Assembly (NCBI RefSeq): GCF_002891295.1 | Contig: NZ_LGUI01000001.1 | Span: forward strand, 620,001-684,000 | Direction: 5' to 3' | Source of the DNA: Streptomyces eurocidicus | GTDB taxonomy: Bacteria > Actinomycetota > Actinomycetes > Streptomycetales > Streptomycetaceae | DNA: 64,000 nucleotides | In this document: in pieces, positions 37,876 through 47,400 of the stretch | How the letters are laid out: the number at the start of each line of letters is the position of its first letter | Position numbering within the stretch: the stretch's first letter is position 1 | Made by a program: the position numbers and the translations under genes | Notes under the pieces: model-generated | Told to the model about the DNA's origin: nothing | Seen by the model: only the letters and a program-made list of their open reading frames with translations | The model's database searches: none

Positions 37876-37893
37876 GGTGGGAGTGCCCCCACC
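37876..37893. repeat. Small hairpin of the GGTGGGAGTGCCCCCACC type
   Basis: GGTGGG and CCCACC pair around a 6-nt loop, inside a C-rich stretch (about 37850-37925) that resembles the short palindromic repeats scattered through Streptomyces genomes. It lies in the 269-bp gap upstream of the hypothetical gene and downstream of proB. Nothing else is visible there. Confidence 0.4.
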
Positions 37894-38081
37894 TCGGGGC
37901 AGCGCTCCTGGGCGCGCTCGTCTCACCGGCGGCCTCCTGTTGCTCGGTGCTCGGGGCCGCCTGCCCATGACGGCCCCCCGCATCAAAGTTGACCAGCCTC
38001 CGGGCGGCCGCGTGGCGGTTTTCCGGAAGGTCCCCATGGAAAGGCTGGACTTACTTCACTCTCGCCCGAGGCTGACGTCCG

Positions 38082-39245
38082 TCAGCGGTGCAGCACGACC
38101 AGGTCGTCCCGGTGCACGACCTCGCGCTCGTAGCCGGGGCCCAGGTCCCGGGCGAGATCGCGGGTGGAGCGGCCGAGCAGCTGCGGGATCTCCGCCGCGT
38201 CGAAGGCGACGAGCCCGCGCGCCACGGCCCGCCCGGCCTGGTCCCGCAGCTCCACGGGGTCGCCCGCGGAGAACTCCCCCTCGACCGACGCGATGCCCGC
38301 GGGCAGCAGCGAGGCGTTGCCCTCGGTCACGGCCCGTACGGCCCCCTCGTCCAGGGTCAGGGCGCCGCGCGGGGTGGAGGCGTGCGCGAGCCACAGCAGC
38401 CGGTCGGCCGAGCGGCGGCCGGTGCGGTGGAAGAACGTGCCGGTCGGGCCGCCCGCGAGGGCGTCGGCGGCCTGGCTGGCGGAGGTGAGGACGACGGGGA
38501 TGCCGGCCGCGGCCGCGATCCGGGCCGCCTCGACCTTGGTGACCATGCCGCCGGTGCCCACGCCCGCCTTGCCGGCGCTGCCGATGGAGACGCCCGCCAG
38601 GTCGGCGGGGCCCGCGACCTCGGCGATCCGCGAGGTGCCGGGGGTGCTGGGGTCGCCGTCGTACAGGCCGTCCACGTCCGACAGCAGGACCAGCAGGTCG
38701 GCCCGGACCAGATGGGCGACCAGCGCCGCCAGCCGGTCGTTGTCGCCGAACCGGATCTCGTCCGTGGCGACCGTGTCGTTCTCGTTGACGATCGGCACGG
38801 CGCCCATGGCCAGCAGCTGCTCCAGGGTCCGGAAGGCGTTGCGGTAGTGGGCGCGGCGGCTGGTGTCGTCCGTGGTCAGCAGCACCTGGCCGACGCGGCG
38901 GCCGTAGCGCGCGAAGGACGCGGTGTAGCGGGCGACCAGCAGCCCCTGGCCCACGCTGGCGGCGGCCTGCTGGCGGGCCAGGTCGCGCGGGCGGCGGTCG
39001 AGGCCCAGTGGTGCCAGCCCGGCGGCGATGGCGCCGGAGGAGACCAGCACGATCTCCTTCTCCCCCGCCGCGCCCCCGCCGGCCTTGGCCAGCGTGTCGA
39101 CGAGCGCGTCAACGCGGTCGGCGTCCAGCCCCCCGCCCGCGGTGGTGAGTGAGGAGGATCCCACCTTGACCACGATCCTGCGGGCGCCCGTCACCTCCGC
39201 CCGCGCCGTCGCCGCTGCCCCTGTATCCGCCCCTGCCCCAGTCAC
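38082..39245 (-). CDS. proB: Glutamate 5-kinase
   Basis: First and feedback-inhibited step of proline synthesis: ATP-dependent phosphorylation of glutamate. 387 residues: an amino-acid kinase domain (RIVVKVGSSSLTT, VSSGAIAAGLAPL, VNENDTVATDEIRFGDND, LLSDVDGLYDGDP, GTGGMVTKVEAARIA) and a C-terminal PUA domain (RGALTLDEGAVRAVTEGNAS onwards). The GTG at 39245 has GAGGTG 7 nt upstream, which decides it over other in-frame positions. In many Streptomyces obg lies close to proB; here a glycerophosphotransferase gene lies between them. Confidence 0.96.
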   Translation of the reverse strand: MTGAGADTGAAATARAEVTGARRIVVKVGSSSLTTAGGGLDADRVDALVDTLAKAGGGAAGEKEIVLVSSGAIAAGLAPLGLDRRPRDLARQQAAASVGQGLLVARYTASFARYGRRVGQVLLTTDDTSRRAHYRNAFRTLEQLLAMGAVPIVNENDTVATDEIRFGDNDRLAALVAHLVRADLLVLLSDVDGLYDGDPSTPGTSRIAEVAGPADLAGVSIGSAGKAGVGTGGMVTKVEAARIAAAAGIPVVLTSASQAADALAGGPTGTFFHRTGRRSADRLLWLAHASTPRGALTLDEGAVRAVTEGNASLLPAGIASVEGEFSAGDPVELRDQAGRAVARGLVAFDAAEIPQLLGRSTRDLARDLGPGYEREVVHRDDLVVLHR

Positions 39246-39519
39246 GTACGCACACCTCAAGTGATCGCCGGTCGTCTGTCTGCTCCGGCCCGCAAATCTA
39301 CCGCGCGGACGATTGTGGTCGTTCGGCCCTATTTTGCGATGATTGCCGTCGCGGAAGATTGCTCCCGGACCAGCCGTCGTCATACGGTCGGTAGCTGACC
39401 CCTGTCCGGCGCCTGTCCGATCGCAGTCCGACCGCGATCCGGCCACCCGCCCGGCCACCGGTCCCCCACCCCCAGCTCGACCCGCCCTATCCCCCGTTCT
39501 CCTGCCAGGAGCCCGCCCA

Positions 39520-41556
39520 GTGCCTTCTGCCGGAACAGCCTCCCGCCGAGCCGTACAGCTCGCGGCGCTGCTCGCGATGCTGGTGTTCTTCGCCACCCAG
39601 CTCGTGGGAGCCCTGCTGCCCAACGTGCCGCTCTTGATCACCGCCTCGGCGGCGGGCCTCGCACTCGATCTCTACCTCCAGCACCGGGACCCCGGTCTGG
39701 TCGCCGTGCTCGGCAAGATCCGCTTCGATGTCATGGTGCGGCAGCTGCTGCGCGACATGCTGCTCCTGGTCGGGCTGCTGCGCCTGCACGGCGACGGCTC
39801 GCTGCGCGACTACGCACCGGTGTTCGTCGGACTGGTCCTCTTCTACGGTTCGCACCTGGCCTGCCAGGCCACCGCGATCATGGTCCGCCGCAGCCGCACA
39901 CTGCCCTTCCTCACCCGCAACATCGACACCACCGGCCTGCACCTGACCGCCGCGCCGCCGCGCCTGCTCGGCCGCCAGCACGGCCGCCGGCTGCTGCGCT
40001 TCGCGGTCCCGGCCACCGCGGGCCTCCTGGTCACCGCGGGCACCGAGCGGGCCCTGTGGGCCGAGATCGGCATGGGCCTCGCGGTCCTGCTCGGCCTCGG
40101 CGGCACCGCCTACCTGGCCACCTGGCTGCGCCCGAAGAAGCGCATCGCGGGCGACCAGCAGGCCCTGGAGTGGCTGGACCGCTGGCTGGCCGACTACAAG
40201 CCGACCGTCGGCATGTACTTCTCCGGCGGCACCAGCTCGGCCTACCAGGCCAACATGTGGCTCTCCACCCTCGGCGCGCTCGACGGCAACCCCGTCATCG
40301 TGCTGCGCGAGCGGTTCATGGTGCAGAAGATCGACGCGACCGACGTCCCGATCGTGTGCATCCCCAAGGTCGTGCACCTGATGGCGCTGGAGAAGTCCTC
40401 GCTGAAGATGATGCTGCACCCCGCGAACTCGGGTAAGACCTCGCAGGTCCTGCGCATGCCGTCGATCAAGCACGCCTTCACCAACCACGGCGAGAGCGAC
40501 AAGCTCTCCAGCTGCAACCCGTACTCCAAGGCGTACGACGAGATCTGGGTCGCCGGCCCCGCCGCCCGCGAGCGCTACCAGCTGGCCGACATCGGCGTCG
40601 ACGACCGCGACGTCGTCGAGGTGGGCCGCCCGCAGCTCGCGCCCATCCAGCCGTACGCCGGCGCCCCGGCGGGCGCGTACACCACCGTGCTCTACGCGCC
40701 GACGTGGGAGGGCTGGGACGGCAACCCGGGCAACACCTCGGTCATGCTCGCCGGCGAGAACATCGTCCGCGCGCTGCTGGCCGACCCCAAGGTCCGGCTG
40801 CTCTACAAGCCGCACCCGATGACCGGCTCCGTCGACCCGCGCGCGGGCCGCGCCAACGAGCGCATCCAGGCCATGATCCGCGAGGCCAACGCCCACCGCG
40901 GCGGGGACCGCCCCGGCCCGGAGGCCGCCGCCGAGCTGGCGCGCCGCGCCGCCGAGCTGGACACCCTCACCACCAGCTCCTTCCGGCGCAGCGCCGACGA
41001 GATCGAGCGGATGCTGCTCCAGGGCACCCCGGAGAAGGGCCGCTCGGCGCGCGTCGAGTCCGCCACCGCGGCCTGGGAGAGCGCCTACTGGGCCTCGCTG
41101 CCGGTCTGGGAGCACCAGATCATCACCTCGGCCCGGCCGGCCCTGTTCACCTGCTTCAACCAGTCCGACCTGCTGATCAGCGACGTCTCCAGCGTCGTCT
41201 CGGACTACCTGATCAGCGAGAAGCCGTACGCGGTGGCCAACACCAGCGGCATGGCCGAGGACGAGTTCCGGGCGGTCTTCCCGACCGTCAGCGCCGCCAC
41301 GATCCTCAGCCCCGGGGCGGAGGGCGTGCCCGCGCTCCTGGCGGCCGTCCGCGCGCCCGGCCGGGACGCCCTCGCGGCGGCCCGCGCGGAGCTCAAGGTC
41401 CAGCTGCTCGGCCCGTCCGACCCGCCGTCGCTGGTCCGCTTCAACCAGGCCGCGCTGGCGCTGGCCGCGGAGGCGGACGAACGGCGCGAGCGGATGGAGG
41501 CGCGGGCCTCGGAGATCCCGACGCAGCGCGAGGCGGACGAGACGGCGGCCGTCTGA
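39520..41556 (+). CDS. Membrane protein with CDP-glycerol glycerophosphotransferase domain
   Basis: 678 residues. The N-terminal 210 contain about six hydrophobic spans (LAALLAMLVFFATQLVGALL, LITASAAGLALDLYLQH, LLRDMLLLVGLLRLHG, VFVGLVLFYGSHLACQA, then two near 165-200). The C-terminal part is a TagB/TagF-like glycosyltransferase-B fold with LYAPTWEGWDG, LLYKPHPMTGS and ISDVSSVVSDYLISEKPYAV. Such enzymes transfer glycerol phosphate (or related alcohol phosphates) to wall or teichoic acid precursors. GTG at 39520 with AGGAG 9 nt upstream. The position corresponds to the SCO2588-2592 glycopolymer genes of S. coelicolor, so a spore or cell-wall polymer role is likely. Confidence 0.88.
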   Translation: MPSAGTASRRAVQLAALLAMLVFFATQLVGALLPNVPLLITASAAGLALDLYLQHRDPGLVAVLGKIRFDVMVRQLLRDMLLLVGLLRLHGDGSLRDYAPVFVGLVLFYGSHLACQATAIMVRRSRTLPFLTRNIDTTGLHLTAAPPRLLGRQHGRRLLRFAVPATAGLLVTAGTERALWAEIGMGLAVLLGLGGTAYLATWLRPKKRIAGDQQALEWLDRWLADYKPTVGMYFSGGTSSAYQANMWLSTLGALDGNPVIVLRERFMVQKIDATDVPIVCIPKVVHLMALEKSSLKMMLHPANSGKTSQVLRMPSIKHAFTNHGESDKLSSCNPYSKAYDEIWVAGPAARERYQLADIGVDDRDVVEVGRPQLAPIQPYAGAPAGAYTTVLYAPTWEGWDGNPGNTSVMLAGENIVRALLADPKVRLLYKPHPMTGSVDPRAGRANERIQAMIREANAHRGGDRPGPEAAAELARRAAELDTLTTSSFRRSADEIERMLLQGTPEKGRSARVESATAAWESAYWASLPVWEHQIITSARPALFTCFNQSDLLISDVSSVVSDYLISEKPYAVANTSGMAEDEFRAVFPTVSAATILSPGAEGVPALLAAVRAPGRDALAAARAELKVQLLGPSDPPSLVRFNQAALALAAEADERRERMEARASEIPTQREADETAAV

Positions 41557-41578
41557 GCCGCGGTCCTCGGCGCGTAAG

Positions 41579-41613
41579 GGGAAGGCCCCCGGGAGTTTCC
41601 CGGGGGCCTTCCC
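41579..41613 (+). terminator. Perfect 16-bp terminator after the glycerophosphotransferase gene
   Basis: GGGAAGGCCCCCGGGA (41579-41594) pairs with 41598-41613 around GTT. It begins 23 bp after the stop. Confidence 0.88.
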
Positions 41614-41625
41614 TGTGCGCCCGGG

Positions 41626-42030
41626 GAGCGCGTGCGCGGGCGTACGGGCCTGTCCGTCACGCCGGAGTGCGGGCCCTGGGGCCGTGAGCGCGTGCGCGGG
41701 CGTACGCGGCCTGTCCGTCACACCGGAGCGCCGGCCCTGGGACCGTGAGCGCGTGCGCAGGGGTACGCGGCCTGTCCGCCATGCCGGAGTGCGGACCCTG
41801 GACCCGTTGACCGCATGCGCGGAGGTACGCGAGAGGCCGGTCCGCCCGCTGACGGACCGGCCGTCCCTGGCCCGTACGGACCGCGGCCGTCGCGTACCCC
41901 CACGGACCGGCCGCCCCGAGGCCGTACGGACCGACCGCCCCTGCCCCGTACGGACCGACCGCCCCGTACCCGCGTGCGCGGGCGTACGGCGGCAGGGCCC
42001 GGGCCGTGGGTCCCGCCGGTGTCCCGGTCC
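41626..42030. repeat. Two adjacent minisatellites between a glycerophosphotransferase gene and obg
   Basis: First array: GAGCGCGTGCGCGGGCGTAC begins at 41626 and 41686; diverged copies follow at 41747 and 41809, a period of about 61 bp. Second array, about 41840-42000: CGTACGGACCGACCGCCC-type units of 22-32 bp. The 41557-42123 gap (567 bp) lies between convergent genes and has no supportable ORF besides these repeats and the terminator at 41579. Confidence 0.8.
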
Positions 42031-42123
42031 CGTGCGCGCCGGGTACGGGAAAGCCCCCGGACCCGGCGCGGACCGATCGGCCGCGCCATGTCCGGGGGCG
42101 AGAGGGCCGGGCCCTCACCCGCC

Positions 42124-43560
42124 TCAGAAAGGCTTGAAGTCGTCGAACTCGCGCTGGGCCTCGTCCCGCTCCGCCTCGCGCTCGCGGCGGCGCGTCGCGG
42201 CCGGGCGCGGGGCCTCCAGACGGTGGTCCTCGCCACGGCGGCCGAGCATCTCCGCGCCCGCCATCATGGTGGGCTCCCAGTCGAAGACGACCGCGTTGTC
42301 CTCGGCGCCGATGGCCACGCCGTCGCCCGCGCGGGCACCGGCCTTCATCAGCTGGTCCTCGACACCGAGGCGGTTGAGACGGTCGGCCAGGTAACCGACG
42401 GCCTCGTCGTTGTTGAAGTCGGTCTGGCGCACCCAGCGCTCCGGCTTCTCGCCGCGCACCCGGTAGATGCCGTCGTCCTCCAGCGTGACCGTGAAGCCCG
42501 CGTCGTCCACGGCCTTCGGGCGGATGACGATGCGGGTCGCCTCCTCCTTCGGCTTGGCCGCGCGCGCCTGCGCGATGATGCCGGCCAGCGCGAAGGAGAG
42601 CTCCTTCAGGCCCGTGCGGGCCACGGCGGACACCTCGAAGACCTGGTAGCCGCGCGCCTCCAGATCCGGGCGGATCATGTCGGCGAGGTCCTGGCCGTCC
42701 GGGATGTCGATCTTGTTGAGGACGACGATGCGCGGACGGTCGTCGAGGCCGCCGTACTGCGTCAGCTCGGCCTCGATGACGTCCAGGTCGGAGATCGGGT
42801 CGCGGTCGGACTCCAGGGTCGCCGTGTCCAGCACGTGCACCAGCACCGAGCAGCGCTCGACGTGCCGCAGGAACTCCAGGCCGAGGCCCTTGCCCTGGCT
42901 GGCGCCCGGGATCAGGCCCGGGACGTCCGCGATGGTGTAGACGGTCGAGCCGGCCGTGACGACGCCCAGGTTCGGGACCAGCGTCGTGAAGGGGTAGTCC
43001 GCGATCTTCGGCTTGGCGGCGGAGAGCACCGAGATCAGCGAGGACTTGCCCGCGCTCGGGTAGCCGACCAGCGCCACGTCGGCGACGGTCTTGAGCTCCA
43101 TGACGATGTCACGGGACTCGCCCGGCTCGCCGAGCAGCGCGAAGCCGGGGGCCTTGCGGCGGGCCGAGGAGAGCGCGGCGTTGCCGAGGCCGCCGCGGCC
43201 GCCCTGGCCGGCGACGAAGGTCGTGCCCTCGCCCACCAGGTCGGCGAGGACGTTGCCCTGCTTGTCGAGGACCACGGTGCCGTCCGGCACGGGCAGGACG
43301 AGGTCCTGGCCGTCCTTGCCGGAGCGGTTGTCGCCCGCGCCCGGGGCGCCGTTGGTGGCCTTGCGGTGCGGGTTGTGGTGGTACTCCAGCAACGTGGTGA
43401 CGGACTGGTCGACGACCAGGGTCACATCGCCGCCGCGGCCACCGTTGCCGCCGTCGGGGCCGCCGAGGGGCTTGAACTTCTCACGGTGAACGGAGGCGCA
43501 GCCGTGGCCTCCGTTACCCGCGGCGACGTGCAGCTCGACGCGGTCCACGAAGGTGGTCAT
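42124..43560 (-). CDS. obg: GTPase Obg (CgtA)
   Basis: Ribosome-associated GTPase; in Streptomyces it also affects the onset of aerial growth and sporulation. 478 residues: the glycine-rich Obg fold ([20 protein letters not shown] ... [11 protein letters not shown]), the G domain ([35 protein letters not shown]), an OCT-like C-terminal domain ([20 protein letters not shown]), and a charged tail. The ATG at 43560 has GGAGG 8 nt upstream. It follows rplU-rpmA, the universal order, but a hairpin at 43607-43653 lies between rpmA and obg. Confidence 0.97.
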   Translation of the reverse strand: MTTFVDRVELHVAAGNGGHGCASVHREKFKPLGGPDGGNGGRGGDVTLVVDQSVTTLLEYHHNPHRKATNGAPGAGDNRSGKDGQDLVLPVPDGTVVLDKQGNVLADLVGEGTTFVAGQGGRGGLGNAALSSARRKAPGFALLGEPGESRDIVMELKTVADVALVGYPSAGKSSLISVLSAAKPKIADYPFTTLVPNLGVVTAGSTVYTIADVPGLIPGASQGKGLGLEFLRHVERCSVLVHVLDTATLESDRDPISDLDVIEAELTQYGGLDDRPRIVVLNKIDIPDGQDLADMIRPDLEARGYQVFEVSAVARTGLKELSFALAGIIAQARAAKPKEEATRIVIRPKAVDDAGFTVTLEDDGIYRVRGEKPERWVRQTDFNNDEAVGYLADRLNRLGVEDQLMKAGARAGDGVAIGAEDNAVVFDWEPTMMAGAEMLGRRGEDHRLEAPRPAATRRREREAERDEAQREFDDFKPF

Positions 43561-43606
43561 TGCGGTTGCCTCCAGATACGTACGGGAATGTCTCTGTACT
43601 AACACG

Positions 43607-43653
43607 CCGAGGGCGGACCGGCTTCCCCGTCAGGAAAAGCGGCCCGCCCTCGG
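43607..43653 (-). terminator. Hairpin between rpmA and obg
   Basis: CCGAGGGCGG (43607-43616) pairs with CCGCCCTCGG (43644-43653). The 27-nt loop can pair further. It lies 31 bp after the rpmA stop. It would terminate or attenuate ribosomal-protein transcripts before obg. Confidence 0.75.
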
Positions 43654-43683
43654 AAAGGTGCTTATGTCGTACCGAAAAGCTGA

Positions 43684-43941
43684 TTACTCAGCGATCGGGA
43701 CGATGTTCACGACCTTGCGGCCACGGTGCGTGCCGAACTCGACCGCACCGGCCTGCAGGGCGAACAGGGTGTCGTCGCCACCGCGACCGACGCCCGCGCC
43801 CGGGTGGAAGTGGGTGCCGCGCTGGCGGACCAGGATCTCACCGGCGTTGACGGCCTGGCCGCCGAAGCGCTTGACGCCGAGCCGCTGAGCGTTGGAATCG
43901 CGACCGTTCCGAGTGGACGATGCGCCCTTCTTGTGTGCCAT
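43684..43941 (-). CDS. rpmA: 50S ribosomal protein bL27
   Basis: 85 residues starting [20 protein letters not shown], the bL27 signature; its N-terminal tail reaches the peptidyl-transferase centre. There is no N-terminal cleavable extension of the firmicute type. It is 11 bp after rplU and clearly co-transcribed with it. Confidence 0.98.
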   Translation of the reverse strand: MAHKKGASSTRNGRDSNAQRLGVKRFGGQAVNAGEILVRQRGTHFHPGAGVGRGGDDTLFALQAGAVEFGTHRGRKVVNIVPIAE

Positions 43942-43952
43942 GTCTCAGTCCC

Positions 43953-44273
43953 TTACTTCGCAGCCGTGGGGATGCCGGTGACCTTGATCGCCGTGTACTG
44001 CTGGCGGTGACCAATGCGCTTGCGGTAGCCGGTCTTGTTCTTGTACTTCAGGATGTCGATCTTGGCACCCTTGTGGTGGTCCACGATCTCGGCCTGGACC
44101 TTGATCCCGGCCAGCACCCACGGGTCGCTGGTGACGGACTCGCCGTCGACCACGAGCAGCGTGGAGAGCTCGACAGAGTCGCCCACCTTGCCGTCGGAAA
44201 TCTTGTCAACCTCGACGATGTCGCCGACAGCAACCTTGTGCTGGCGACCACCGCTACGCACGATTGCGTACAC
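43953..44273 (-). CDS. rplU: 50S ribosomal protein bL21
   Basis: 106 residues ([21 protein letters not shown]-terminal [20 protein letters not shown]). Binds 23S rRNA. GTG start at 44273. First gene of the rplU-rpmA unit, preceded by a roughly 150-nt leader with two strong hairpins and a good consensus promoter. Confidence 0.98.
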   Translation of the reverse strand: MYAIVRSGGRQHKVAVGDIVEVDKISDGKVGDSVELSTLLVVDGESVTSDPWVLAGIKVQAEIVDHHKGAKIDILKYKNKTGYRKRIGHRQQYTAIKVTGIPTAAK

Positions 44274-44326
44274 GCGGATCTCACTCTCTCGCTGATAATC
44301 GGGACCTCTGATGCCAGCCGCTCACA

Positions 44327-44387
44327 CACGGGCCGAGCCCGTGAACATCCGAGTGGACGAGCGGCCTCTCCCTGCCGGAGCAGGGAG
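44327..44387 (-). promoter_or_regulatory. Structured leader of the rplU-rpmA transcript
   Basis: Two hairpins lie in the leader: CACGGGC-CGA-GCCCGTG (44327-44343) and CTCCCTGC-CGGA-GCAGGGAG (44368-44387). Ribosomal-protein leaders often serve autogenous control, but I see no specific rRNA-mimic motif, so a regulatory role is inference. Confidence 0.5.
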
Positions 44388-44427
44388 GGATTTGCTCAGG
44401 GGTTTGGCGTACAGACGCCGATGGACA

Positions 44428-44456
44428 AGGTTACGGGGCCCGGCCCATCGGGTCAA
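44428..44456 (-). promoter_or_regulatory. rplU promoter, TTGACC-17-TAACCT
   Basis: On the minus strand TTGACC (44451-44456) and TAACCT (44428-44433) are separated by exactly 17 bp. This is the best vegetative (HrdB-type) promoter match in the window, and it lies between the rne end and rplU. Confidence 0.8.
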
Positions 44457-44462
44457 ACCGGA

Positions 44463-44490
44463 GGTCCGGGCCCCAAACGGGACCCGGACC
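44463..44490 (-). terminator. Hairpin after the RNase E/G gene
   Basis: GGTCCGGG (44463-44470) pairs with CCCGGACC (44483-44490), 9 bp beyond the rne stop and just upstream of the rplU promoter. Confidence 0.6.
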
Positions 44491-44499
44491 CCGGTGCGC

Positions 44500-47400
44500 T
44501 CAGTCCTCCGAGGAGGACGCGGCGGCCGCTTCCGCGGCCTTCTTCGTCGTCCGCTTGGCCGGAGCCTTCTTGGCCACCGTCTTGGTGGCGGCCTTCTTCG
44601 CGGTCGTCGTCTTCTTGGCCACCGTCTTCTTCGCGACCGTCTTCTTGGCCGCGGCCTTCTTCGCCGGAGCCTTCTTGGCGGTCTTGGCGGCCGTCTTGCG
44701 CGCGGTCTTCTTGGCCGGCGCGGCCTCCTCGGCAGCCTCGGTGGCCTCAGCCTGCTCGACAGGCTCCACGACCGCCTCGGTGACCTCCTCGGCCGCCGCG
44801 GGCTCCGCCGGGGCCTCCGCCGGGGCCTCGTCGGCCTCCGGACGGGCCGTGGACGGGCTGCTGACGACCACCACGGCCGCCTCGGCGTCCGACGGCGAAC
44901 CGGCGGGCGCGGACACCCGCCGGGTGGCCCGGCGGCGCGTACGGGCGGGGGCGGCCGGGGCCGCTTCCACCACGGGCGGAGCCACGGGCTCGGCGGGGAC
45001 CTCGACGGGTGCCTCGACAGGGACCTCGGCCACGGGCGCGGCCTCCGGCTCGGGCTCGGCCACCGGCGCGGCCCGGACCGGCTCCACGACGGTCGCCGGC
45101 TCGGCCTCGGGCTCGCGCTCCGCCCGCGGGGCGCCGGCCGGGGCCGTCGCCTTACGGGTCGCACGGCGGCGCGTACGGCCACCGCGCTTCGCGGCGTTCT
45201 CGGCCTCGGCCGGGCTGCCGAACCACTCCTCGTCGCCACCGACCGACGGCTGGAGGTCGGCCTCGGCGACCGCGACGGGCTCCAGCTCGGGGGCCTCGGC
45301 CTCCATCGCGGACCCGGACTCGACCGGCTCCGCGGCCTCCGTCACGTGCTCGTGGTCGTGCTCGTGCGCCGGAGCGCCCTTGCCCTTCTTCTTGCCGCGC
45401 TTGCCGCCGCCACCGCCGCCGATCGACGTCGGCTGGTCCATGTGGACGATCACGCCGCGGCCGTTGCAGTGCACGCAGGGCTCGGAGAAGGACTCCAGCA
45501 GGCCCTGGCCGACCCGCTTACGGGTCATCTGGACCAGACCCAGCGAGGTCACCTCGGCGACCTGGTGCTTCGTACGGTCCCGGCCCAGGCACTCCAGCAG
45601 GCGCCGCAGCACGAGGTCGCGGTTGGCCTCCAGCACCATGTCGATGAAGTCGATCACCACGATGCCACCGAGGTCGCGCAGCCGCAGCTGGCGCACGATC
45701 TCCTCGGCCGCCTCGAGGTTGTTCTTGGTGACCGTCTCCTCCAGGTTGCCGCCCTGGCCGGTGAACTTGCCGGTGTTGACGTCGACGACGACCATCGCCT
45801 CGGTCCGGTCGATCACCAGCGAGCCGCCGCTCGGCAGCCAGACCTTGCGGTCCAGCGCCTTCATCAGCTGCTCGTCGATCCGGTACGTGGCGAAGACGTC
45901 GACGTCCGACGTCCACTTCTGCAGCCGGTCGGTGAGGTCCGGGGCGACGTGCGAGACATAGCCGTGGATGGTCTCCCAGGCGGTGGCACCACTGACGATG
46001 ACCTTGGAGAAGTCCTCGTTGAAGATGTCGCGCACGACGCGGACGGTCATGTCCGGCTCGCCGTACAGCAGGGTCGGGGCGTTGCCGCTCTTCGCCTTCT
46101 TCTGGATCTCTTCCCACTGCGCCTGGAGGCGCTGCACGTCACGGGCCAGCTCGTCCTCGCTGGCGCCCTCCGCGGCGGTACGGACGATGACGCCCGCGTC
46201 CTCGGGGACGATCTTCTTGAGGATCTGCTTCAGACGGGCGCGCTCGGTGTCGGGCAGCTTCCGGCTGATACCGGTCATCGAGCCCTCGGGCACGTAGACC
46301 AGATAGCGGCCGGGCAGCGAGACCTGGCTGGTCAGGCGGGCGCCCTTGTGGCCGATCGGGTCCTTGGTGACCTGCACGAGCACGGACTGGCCGGACTTCA
46401 GCGCGGTCTCGATGCGGCGCGGGCCGTTGCCCATGCCGAGCGCCTCGAAGTTGACCTCGCCGGCGTACAGGACGGCGTTGCGGCCCTTGCCGATGTCGAC
46501 GAAGGCGGCCTCCATGGACGGCAGCACGTTCTGGACCTTGCCCAGGTAGACGTTGCCGACGTAGCTGGTGGCCTGCTCCTTGTTGACGTAGTGCTCGACG
46601 AGGACGTTGTCCTCCAGCACGCCGATCTGGGTGCGCTCACCGCTCTGGCGGACGACCATGACGCGCTCGACGGCCTCGCGGCGGGCCAGGAACTCGGCCT
46701 CCGTGATGATCGGCACCCGGCGGCGGCCCTGCTCGCGGCCCTCACGGCGGCGCTGCTTCTTCGCCTCCATGCGGGTGGAGCCCTTGATGGACTGCACCTC
46801 GTCGAAGCCCGTGCCCGGCTCGCGCTCCTCGCGCTTGCGGGGCTCGCGGACCTTGACGACGGTCCGCTCCGGGTCGTCGCCACCGGCCTCGGCCTCGGCA
46901 CCGTCACCACTGCGGCGACGGCGGCGACGGCGACGGCGGCTGCTGGAGGAACCCGCGCCGGACTCCTCGTCCAGGGCCTCCTCCGGCTCCTCGTCGGCGG
47001 CCTCGTCCGGCTCGGCGCCGTCCTGCTCGTCCTCGGCCGGCTCGCCCTCGGCGTCACCGGCCTCGCCACGGCGGCGGCGGCGGCCACCGCGGCGACGGCG
47101 GCGGGACGGGCGGTCGCCCTCGTCCTCCTGGGCCGCGCCCTCGGCCTCCTCGGCGCCCTCGGCCTCCTCGCCTTCCTCCTCCTGCTCGGCGGCGGGGCGG
47201 GGCGGCCGGGGCCTGCTCGGCGGCCTCGGCGGGCTCGCCGCGGCGGCGGCGACGGCGACGGCCGGCGGGCTGCGCCTGCTCGACGACGGGCTCGGCCGCC
47301 TCCTCCTCGGGCTCCTCCTCGGCCGGAACGGCGGCCGCGGCAGCGGCGGCGGTCTCCGGCGTCTGGAACATCGGCTCGGTGAAGACCGGCGCCTGGAAGA

